From the NCBI GenBank assembly GCA_017472325.1, contig JAFUQM010000019.1, positions 1 to 60,041 on the forward strand: 60,041 nucleotides of DNA. Direction: 5' to 3'. The translations under genes were made by a program, and so were the position numbers. Numbering within the stretch: the stretch's first letter is position 1; every line of letters starts with the position of its first letter. Below the pieces are notes generated by a model. That model saw nothing but the letters and a program-made list of their open reading frames with translations. It was not told where the DNA came from and did no database searches. This stretch comes from Lachnospiraceae bacterium. Its GTDB lineage: Bacteria > Bacillota > Clostridia > Lachnospirales > Lachnospiraceae. Below are positions 54,477-60,041 of the stretch, piece after piece.

Positions 54477-54962
54477 ATGGGGAATGTAATTAACGTAGGC
54501 ATGGCAGATTTGAAAGTATGCGTTAGTCCGGATAGCGTCACAACACTAGGACTGGGTTCTTGTGTAGGAATCGCCCTTAGAGATCCGGTGACCAAAATTG
54601 GCGGATTAGCGCATGTAATGCTACCAGATAGTCAGGCAATTAAAAATAATGCAAATATATATAAGTTTGCAGACACAGGAATAGAAGAATTGGTGAGGCA
54701 GATGGTTTTAAAAGGAGCATCTGCTTCTAGACTTGTTGCCAAAATAGCCGGTGGCGCCCAGATGTTTGCGTTTCAGAACAAGACGGACATGGTTCGTATT
54801 GGCGAAAAGAATGTTATTGCAACAAAACATAAACTTGCAGAACTGGGAATTAGAATACTGGCAGAAGATACTGGCGAAAACTATGGAAGGACAGTTGTAT
54901 TTTATCCGGAAACAGGAGACTTTTTGATTAAGTCTGTTGGAAAAGGTGAGAAAACAATTTAG
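54477..54962 (+). CDS. cheD: Chemoreceptor glutamine deamidase CheD
   Basis: CheD deamidates receptor glutamines and partners CheC. The catalytic Cys lies in LGLGSCVGIAL (residues about 24-34), the His in GGLAHVMLPDS (about 45), and the Thr region in RTVVFYPETGDFLIKS. The 161 residues are typical. The 51-base gap after cheC holds no gene. Confidence 0.96.
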   Translation: MGNVINVGMADLKVCVSPDSVTTLGLGSCVGIALRDPVTKIGGLAHVMLPDSQAIKNNANIYKFADTGIEELVRQMVLKGASASRLVAKIAGGAQMFAFQNKTDMVRIGEKNVIATKHKLAELGIRILAEDTGENYGRTVVFYPETGDFLIKSVGKGEKTI

Positions 54963-54973
54963 GCAGGGTAACA

Positions 54974-55267
54974 ATGAAAACGAAACAAATACCATTGGTT
55001 TTAATGTTAATCGCAGGTGCAGCAACAAGTATTATTACATATATCAGAAATTACGAGCTAAAAGATATGCTCACTATACTTTTGCTTGTACTGTTGGTAT
55101 TTTATATAGTGGGACTTCTTATTAAGAAAATGTTTGATACCTTCCAAAAGGAGTTAGATGCTGCGGCTGAAGCAGAGAGGGAAGCAGCAGAAGGAGAAGT
55201 CATAGAGAAGGATTCCAATGAGGAACACAAGGATCAGATGGAACAAAAAGGACAGAGTGAGAAATAG
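54974..55267 (+). CDS. Small two-helix membrane protein, unknown, in fla/che operon
   Basis: I do not recognise this 97-residue protein. Two membrane helices (IPLVLMLIAGAATSIITYI, and MLTILLLVLLVFYIVGLLI at about 31-50) are followed by an acidic, Glu/Lys-rich, probably coiled-coil tail (about 55-97). It lies 11 bases after cheD and about 50 bases before the sigma factor gene, so it is probably expressed with the motility genes. Confidence 0.7.
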   Translation: MKTKQIPLVLMLIAGAATSIITYIRNYELKDMLTILLLVLLVFYIVGLLIKKMFDTFQKELDAAAEAEREAAEGEVIEKDSNEEHKDQMEQKGQSEK

Positions 55268-55317
55268 TTTTGTTATCAGAACATTATCTTATACGCTGAA
55301 AGGGGCAGGCTGCGGAT

Positions 55318-56085
55318 ATGGACGAGGCAGGCAGAAAGAAACTATGGGACAGTTATTCCCAAAATAGAACATCAGAAATAAGAGAACAGATTATCGTAGA
55401 ATATGCGCCTCTTGTAAAGGTAGTTGCAGGCAGATTAAATATGTATTTAGGCAATAATGTCGAGTATGATGATCTGGTTGGTTATGGTGTATTTGGTTTG
55501 ATTGATGCCATTGACAAATTTGACTTTGCGAAAGAAGTGAAGTTTGAAACGTATGCCAGCTTGAGAATCAGAGGTGCCATTTTAGATCAAATACGTAAAA
55601 TGGATTGGATTCCACGAACAATCAGACAACGTCAGAAAAAGATTGATATGGCTATGCGTGAAATCGAGACGGTGACTGGTAAAAATGCGACAGATGAGGA
55701 CATTGCTAAGCAGATTGGTATTACGACAGAGGAACTGACGGATTGGCAGTCACAGATGAAGATTACTAATATTGTTTCATTAAATGAGTATCTTGAACAG
55801 GGAAGTGAAGTGCCAAGAGAACGCAATGAGTCCAAACAGTTTGCAAATCCAGAAGAAGAACTGGAGAAGGGCGAATTAAAAGAAAAATTAAAAGAAGCAT
55901 TAGAAGTACTGACAGAGAAGGAGAAGAAGGTTATCCTGCTCTATTATTATGAGGATTTGACTCTGAAAGAAATCAGTAATGTAATGGAAGTATCTGAGTC
56001 CAGAATTTCTCAGCTTCATACAAAAGGCCTTCAAAAGATGAAGACAAAAATGGGAAGCTATATGGGAATTTTGACAGATATGTAA
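55318..56085 (+). CDS. sigD: Flagellar sigma factor SigD (FliA/WhiG family)
   Basis: This sigma-28 factor transcribes late flagellar and chemotaxis genes. The 255 residues have region 2 (VEYDDLVGYGVFGLIDAIDKFD; FETYASLRIRGAILDQIRKMDWIPRTIRQ), region 3 and region 4 (VLTEKEKKVILLYYYEDLTLKEISNVMEVSESRISQLHTKGL). The IRKMDW signature is typical of FliA/WhiG. The start ATG is preceded by GGGGCAGGCTGCGGAT, a weak site. The position after cheD matches Bacillus. Confidence 0.97.
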   Translation: MDEAGRKKLWDSYSQNRTSEIREQIIVEYAPLVKVVAGRLNMYLGNNVEYDDLVGYGVFGLIDAIDKFDFAKEVKFETYASLRIRGAILDQIRKMDWIPRTIRQRQKKIDMAMREIETVTGKNATDEDIAKQIGITTEELTDWQSQMKITNIVSLNEYLEQGSEVPRERNESKQFANPEEELEKGELKEKLKEALEVLTEKEKKVILLYYYEDLTLKEISNVMEVSESRISQLHTKGLQKMKTKMGSYMGILTDM

Positions 56086-56098
56086 AAGAGGATAAAAG

Positions 56099-57688
56099 AT
56101 GAATGGGTATTTTCAGTTAATATATAATGAGGCAGGAACATCAATACGCTTGGTGCCGCCAACAGATGGTGGTGAACCATTAAAAATGGCGGATGTAATG
56201 GAATATCTTGATATGAAAGCTATTCCACATGATCTTACAGCATTGAATTCAGCAGTAACGACATTACAAAAGGAAATTGTCGTTACAGTAAACAATAAAA
56301 AAGGATATAGTGAAGATGAATTGGTAGTGGTACATATTGCACCAGATAACATGAGCGCTACTGTAAAATTCTATGCTCCTTCTACGAATGGTCGTGTGAT
56401 GGACAAGGATGAAATTCTAAATGATTTAAAGTTTAGAAATGTACGCTTTGGTATCAAAGAGGATGTACTTGATGCATTTATTGCGAATCGAGATTATTGT
56501 AAAGAATTTGTCATTGCAGAAGGAGAACCAGCGGTACTAGGAACAGATGCAAGGATAGAATATTATTTTAATACAGACTTAAAAGCAAGACCAACGCTGA
56601 AAGAAGATGGAAGCGTTGACTTTTTTAATCTTAACACATTGAACGCTTGCAAAGAGGGAGACGTCATTGCGAGACTTTTTCCGGAACAGCAGGGAACGCA
56701 GGGAACGAACGTGCTAGGAGACAAAATTGTCCCAAAACCACCACTTTCTGCACGTTTGCAGTTTAGCCAGAATATTGATATCTCGGAGGATAGACAGGTT
56801 CTGACTGCAAAAGTAAATGGACATGTATCGCTTGTTGATGATAAAGTGTTTGTATCCAATGTGTTGGAAGTTGAGAATGTAGATAACTCCACAGGTAACA
56901 TTGATTACGCAGGAGATGTACAGGTAAACGGGAATGTCTGCTCGAACTTTTCAGTGCGTGCAGAAGGTAATATAGAAGTGAAAGGTGTTGTAGAAGGCGC
57001 ACATATTGAAGCAGGTGGTAATGTTATTATTGCCAGAGGTATGAATGGTATGGGGAAAGGTGTGATTCATGCAGGTGGTAATATTATTTCCAAATTCATA
57101 GAAAATGCGACAGCAACAGCCGGAGGTTATGTAGAATCGGGTTCGATTCTGCACAGTAAAGTATCTGCAAAAACAGAAGTAAATGTAGGCGGAAAGAGAG
57201 CCTTCATTACAGGTGGTGTTGTAGCAGCTACCAAGTCCGTTACGGTAAAGACATTAGGTTCCTCAATGGGTGCAGATACAACCATTGAAATCGGTATCAA
57301 TCCAGAGTTAAAAGAGCGTCATCAGGAATTACAAAAAATGATTGCAGAAGCGCAGAAGACATTAAAGTCTGTTCAACCGGTTCTGATTGCAACATCTCAG
57401 AAGCTGGCACAAGGAATTAAACTGCCTATAGATCAGTTGAAATACATGAAATCACTTTCAGAGGTAAATAAGCAAAAAACAGAAGAAGTGAAGAGATGTA
57501 CCAGAGAGTTAGAAGAATTAGATGAACTTATGAAGGATGGTGGACAAGAGGGTCAGGTTGTTGTGACGGGTGAAGTATATCCGGGAACAAGAATTGTGAT
57601 TGCGGATGTGTCTATGGTAGTAAAATCCAATATGCAATATTGTAGATTTATCAGACAACGTGGAGACGTTAAAATGGTTGGTATGTAA
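56099..57688 (+). CDS. FapA family protein (DUF342)
   Basis: The 529 residues contain the DUF342 N-terminal domain and a right-handed beta-helix-like Gly/Val/Asn-rich region. Recurrent turns in it include GNIEVKGVVEGAHIEAGGNVIIARGMNG and GVIHAGGNIISKFIENATATAGGYV. A coiled coil (about 405-480) and a short beta tail (VVVTGEVYPGTRIVIADVSMVV) follow. FapA proteins occur near sigD in many flagellar operons; a polymer-like or cell-envelope role is proposed. It lies 13 bases after sigD. Confidence 0.88.
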   Translation: MNGYFQLIYNEAGTSIRLVPPTDGGEPLKMADVMEYLDMKAIPHDLTALNSAVTTLQKEIVVTVNNKKGYSEDELVVVHIAPDNMSATVKFYAPSTNGRVMDKDEILNDLKFRNVRFGIKEDVLDAFIANRDYCKEFVIAEGEPAVLGTDARIEYYFNTDLKARPTLKEDGSVDFFNLNTLNACKEGDVIARLFPEQQGTQGTNVLGDKIVPKPPLSARLQFSQNIDISEDRQVLTAKVNGHVSLVDDKVFVSNVLEVENVDNSTGNIDYAGDVQVNGNVCSNFSVRAEGNIEVKGVVEGAHIEAGGNVIIARGMNGMGKGVIHAGGNIISKFIENATATAGGYVESGSILHSKVSAKTEVNVGGKRAFITGGVVAATKSVTVKTLGSSMGADTTIEIGINPELKERHQELQKMIAEAQKTLKSVQPVLIATSQKLAQGIKLPIDQLKYMKSLSEVNKQKTEEVKRCTRELEELDELMKDGGQEGQVVVTGEVYPGTRIVIADVSMVVKSNMQYCRFIRQRGDVKMVGM

Positions 57689-57699
57689 AGGGTGATAGC

Positions 57700-58020
57700 A
57701 TGGCAATTGGCACAGTAGAGCTGAATGGTTCGATTCAGCGTGTACAAGATTTCGCAGCAGTAAAGCATAACGAAGATAATAAAGTAGTATCTGACCAATC
57801 AAATCTCCAGACCCAGTTTTCAAAAAATGTGCAGGAGAATGTTTCGCGTGTAAAGCGCGGAGAAGATGCGCATAATACAAGTCAGAAGCATGATGCAAGA
57901 GAAAAGGGCAAGAATGAGTATCATGGAGACGGTGGTAGAAGAAGACAGGGAGAAAGAACTATCACACCAGATGGAAAGGTTATAGCAAAAAGTCCTTCGG
58001 GATTTGATATGAAGATTTAG
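57700..58020 (+). CDS. Conserved hypothetical protein of the fla/che operon tail
   Basis: The 106 residues are hydrophilic, with no membrane helix. They start with a beta-like GTVELNGSIQRVQDF, continue with a Lys/Gln/His-rich segment and end RTITPDGKVIAKSPSGFDMKI. The final DGKVIAKSPSGFDMKI resembles a short conserved tail. I do not recognise a function. The gene lies 11 bases after the FapA gene and 11 bases before the next, so it is firmly within the operon. Confidence 0.7.
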   Translation: MAIGTVELNGSIQRVQDFAAVKHNEDNKVVSDQSNLQTQFSKNVQENVSRVKRGEDAHNTSQKHDAREKGKNEYHGDGGRRRQGERTITPDGKVIAKSPSGFDMKI

Positions 58021-58031
58021 GAGAACATAAG

Positions 58032-58817
58032 ATGGAATTAACAGAAATTATTTTACTGATAGTAGGTTGTGTTATGTTTGTGGCGAGTTTTGTTTTGCCA
58101 GAAAAGAAACGAAGCATCAGTAGTGAAGATATTCAACTGGGTGAAGAACAGGTGAAAAAACTTGTGGATCAGGAAATGCAGGATGCGAGAAGTCGAATAT
58201 CTGATATTGTAGATGAAAAAATTGCAGATGGAGTTGAGAAAACAGAACGTTCTCTCGATAGATTAAGCAATGAAAAAATTATGGCGGTAAATGAGTATTC
58301 TGATACTGTGTTAGAATCAATCAATACCAATCACAAGGAAGTTATGTTTCTTTATGACATGCTGAATAATAAGCAGGAAAGCTTAAAAGAAGCAATTAGA
58401 GATGCGAATATGGCGGAACGCAAGGTGAAAACGGCAGCTGATACAGCAGAAGAGATTCTAAGCAAAGCACCGCAACAGGTTGTTACGGAAGTTGTTGAGG
58501 AAGTTGTGACTGAGGCGGTAAAAGAGGAAGTAGCTGTACCGGAAGAGAAAGTTCCAGAAACTTCAGTACCTGCACCAAAGAAGAAACGTCAGCCAGCTAA
58601 GAAGACACCAAAAGCAGAAAAGCCTGCACCGTCAAATGTAACGGATAAGGCAGAAGTAGATATTAATTTTACTGCGGATGATGATAATGGAAGAAATAAC
58701 AACGATAGAATTCTTGCATTGCACAAAGCGGGCAAGTCCAATATGGCAATTGCCAAAGAATTAGGGCTTGGTATCGGTGAAGTAAAATTAGTAATTGATT
58801 TATTTGAAGGTATGTGA
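58032..58817 (+). CDS. DUF6115-like membrane protein (SwrB position)
   Basis: The 261 residues show one N-terminal helix (EIILLIVGCVMFVASFVLP), a coiled coil (about 35-145), and a Pro/Lys/Val-rich linker. The C-terminal helix-turn-helix-like motif is DRILALHKAGKSNMAIAKELGLGIGEVKLVIDLF. That layout and the position between sigD and rpsB equal those of Bacillus SwrB, which activates the export apparatus through FliF/FliP. Homology to SwrB is inferred from layout rather than from sequence. Confidence 0.75.
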   Translation: MELTEIILLIVGCVMFVASFVLPEKKRSISSEDIQLGEEQVKKLVDQEMQDARSRISDIVDEKIADGVEKTERSLDRLSNEKIMAVNEYSDTVLESINTNHKEVMFLYDMLNNKQESLKEAIRDANMAERKVKTAADTAEEILSKAPQQVVTEVVEEVVTEAVKEEVAVPEEKVPETSVPAPKKKRQPAKKTPKAEKPAPSNVTDKAEVDINFTADDDNGRNNNDRILALHKAGKSNMAIAKELGLGIGEVKLVIDLFEGM

Positions 58818-58838
58818 GATAGACAGGTATAAATTGAT

Positions 58839-59537
58839 ATGAGATTAAAATATTATTTACGAGGTCTGGGTATCGGAATTGTTGTAACAGCAATTGTGTT
58901 TACTGTTTCTGGTAATCACAATGCGGAGATGACAGATGCGCAGATTATAGAAAGAGCAAAAGAACTAGGCATGCAGGAAGCAGAGAAAGAAAGCGGACTG
59001 CTGTTAGATAAAGATGAAGAAGTTTTAGATTCGGCAGAACCAGAAACCGTAGATGAAGAAGCTACAGAACCCGCAGAGCTAGAAACAGCAGGCGAAGAAT
59101 TTGCAGAAAATGCAGAATCAGAAACAGTAGGCGAAGAATTTACAGAAAATGCAGAATCAGAAATAGTAGGTGAAGACGTTTCTGAAAGTGAAGAATCAGA
59201 AATAGTAGATAAAGAAGCAGCAGAAATCGTAGAGACAGAAACGGTGGATGAAGAAGCTGCAGAAACTGTAGTGCCAGAAGCAGAGAGCGAAGCTGTTACG
59301 GAAACAGAAATAGCTGATACAGAACAAATGATAGTTATTACAATTGTTGGAGGCGATAATTCTGTAACGGTTAGTCAAAGAGTAGCAGAAGCGGGACTTG
59401 TAGAATCAGCAGCAGCTTATGACAGATTTCTATGTCAAAATGGATATGATAAAAAACTTGCAGTAGGAGTTCATGAGATTCCGACAGGGGCAACCGAAGA
59501 GGAAATTGCCATAATTTTGACAACAAGAAAAAAATAG
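58839..59537 (+). CDS. Membrane-anchored protein with acidic repeats and MltG/YceG-like C-terminus
   Basis: The 232-residue protein begins with a signal-anchor helix (LRGLGIGIVVTAIVFTVSG). An acidic block of imperfect repeats of ESE-x-VGEE and ETVDEEA follows at about 65-150. It ends with a LysM-like domain (VVGGDNSV-type, here VGGDNSVTVSQRVAEAGLV ... GVHEIPTGATEEEIAIILT) reminiscent of the substrate-binding N domain of MltG lytic transglycosylases. The MltG catalytic part is absent. A lytic activity is therefore not expected. It is the last gene of the operon before a terminator. Confidence 0.72.
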   Translation: MRLKYYLRGLGIGIVVTAIVFTVSGNHNAEMTDAQIIERAKELGMQEAEKESGLLLDKDEEVLDSAEPETVDEEATEPAELETAGEEFAENAESETVGEEFTENAESEIVGEDVSESEESEIVDKEAAEIVETETVDEEAAETVVPEAESEAVTETEIADTEQMIVITIVGGDNSVTVSQRVAEAGLVESAAAYDRFLCQNGYDKKLAVGVHEIPTGATEEEIAIILTTRKK

Positions 59538-59549
59538 TAGAAAACGTGT

Positions 59550-59573
59550 AAAACCCCTTGCAACGGGGTTTTT
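59550..59573 (+). terminator. Terminator at the end of the fla/che operon
   Basis: AAAACCCC (59550-59557) pairs with GGGGTTTTT (from 59565) around TTGCAAC. The T-run is part of the stem and continues to 59573. Confidence 0.9.
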
Positions 59574-59586
59574 CTTATGCTATAAT
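59558..59586 (+). promoter_or_regulatory. SigA promoter of rpsB overlapping the terminator
   Basis: TTGCAA (59558-59563), a 17-base spacer and consensus TATAAT (59581-59586). The -35 lies in the loop of the preceding terminator. Confidence 0.7.
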
Positions 59587-59622
59587 TCATCTGTTGTGAC
59601 TAAAAAACACGCATGCGAATTG

Positions 59623-59655
59623 TCTGCCGGTGTTCCATGACGCGGGAATGGCAGA
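59623..59655 (+). promoter_or_regulatory. Leader hairpin of rpsB mRNA
   Basis: TCTGCC (59623-59628) pairs with GGCAGA (59650-59655), and the inner TTCC (59633-59636) with GGAA (59645-59648). It lies in the roughly 130-base leader between the promoter and rpsB and resembles an S2 autoregulatory site in position. Function is inferred. Confidence 0.45.
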
Positions 59656-59724
59656 TTGTATGGACAGAGAATTGTTATACAAAGAAACGTGCGGAAGAAT
59701 CAAAACCAAATGGAGGTAAGAAAC

Positions 59725-60041
59725 ATGAGCGTTATTTCAATGAAACAGTTATTAGAAGCAGGTGTTCATTTTGGACATCAGACAAGAAGATGGAACCCTA
59801 AAATGGCTCCATACATCTTTACAGAGAGAAATGGTATCTACATCATCGACTTACAGAAATCTGTAGGTAAAGTAGATGAAGCTTACAATGCAATTTCTAA
59901 AATTGCAAGCGAAGGTGGTACAGTTCTTTTCGTTGGTACAAAGAAACAGGCTCAGGATGCTGTTAAAACAGAAGCTGAACGTTGCGGTATGTACTATGTA
60001 AATGAAAGATGGTTAGGTGGTATGTTAACAAACTTCAAAAC
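59725..60041 (+). CDS. rpsB: 30S ribosomal protein S2 (partial, runs off window)
   Basis: The first 105 codons are visible: [25 protein letters not shown], then [18 protein letters not shown] and [10 protein letters not shown], the S2 family N-terminus. ATGGAGGTAAG precedes the ATG at 59725. The frame is open to the window end, so the stop is outside. tsf usually follows. Confidence 0.96.
   Translation, partial: MSVISMKQLLEAGVHFGHQTRRWNPKMAPYIFTERNGIYIIDLQKSVGKVDEAYNAISKIASEGGTVLFVGTKKQAQDAVKTEAERCGMYYVNERWLGGMLTNFK

Noticed and set aside
1..60041. CRISPR arrays, tRNA or rRNA genes, complete insertion sequences, prophage genes
   Set aside because: I saw no regularly spaced repeats, no tRNA-like cloverleaf with CCA context, no rRNA segments and no transposase or phage motifs.

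Overview
The window looks like the chromosome of a motile, spore-forming, low-GC anaerobe of the Lachnospiraceae (Clostridia). The reasons are AT-rich coding sequence, strong Shine-Dalgarno sites with frequent GTG and TTG starts, sporulation genes (gpr, spoIIP, sigK), CodY, a T-box in front of thrS, meso-diaminopimelate dehydrogenase, and a Gram-positive type fla/che operon with FliY, CheC and CheD. The genus cannot be fixed from the sequence alone.

Layout. 1-240 is the right arm of a dispersed palindromic repeat. 292-2190 (minus) is nagB-nagA for amino-sugar use. 2329-5115 is a T-box operon with a small Cys-rich membrane protein and thrS. 5200-10441 holds a DUF1540 protein, ddh, a GGDEF diguanylate cyclase, tcdA, a zinc-ribbon protein and a TPM-domain protein. 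rpsT (minus) faces them across a shared terminator. 11007-13273 holds gpr and a spoIIP homologue. They are followed by a complete copy of the giant palindrome, an almost 620-base non-coding foldback. Then come lepA-hemW, sigK with a degenerate HD-GYP gene, comM-dprA, topA and codY.

25067-59537 is one long fla/che locus. It encodes the rod and MS-ring (flgB, flgC, fliE, fliF), switch and export ATPase (fliG-fliJ), a MotE-like protein, hook building (fliK, flgD, a TIGR02530-type protein, flgE), the stator (motA, motB, fliL), switch and chemotaxis parts (fliM, fliY, cheY), the export gate (fliO, fliP, fliQ, fliR, flhB, flhA), placement factors (flhF, flhG), a PilZ brake-type protein, cheB, cheA, cheW, cheC, cheD, the flagellar sigma factor, a FapA-family protein and several small genes of unknown role. 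rpsB begins at 59725 and runs off the window. The order topA ... codY-flgB ... sigD-(swrB position)-rpsB is that of Bacillus subtilis, without the trmFO-codV-clpQ-clpY block.

The most unusual features are: the giant palindrome, with a second copy lacking the outer arm; a sigK with no pro-sequence; an HD-GYP protein missing several metal ligands; a Cys-tailed membrane protein under T-box control; a likely second promoter and terminator between flgE and motA; a SigD-like promoter with a hairpin before fliK; an rpsB promoter whose -35 lies in the loop of the upstream terminator; and structured leaders on rpsT and rpsB.
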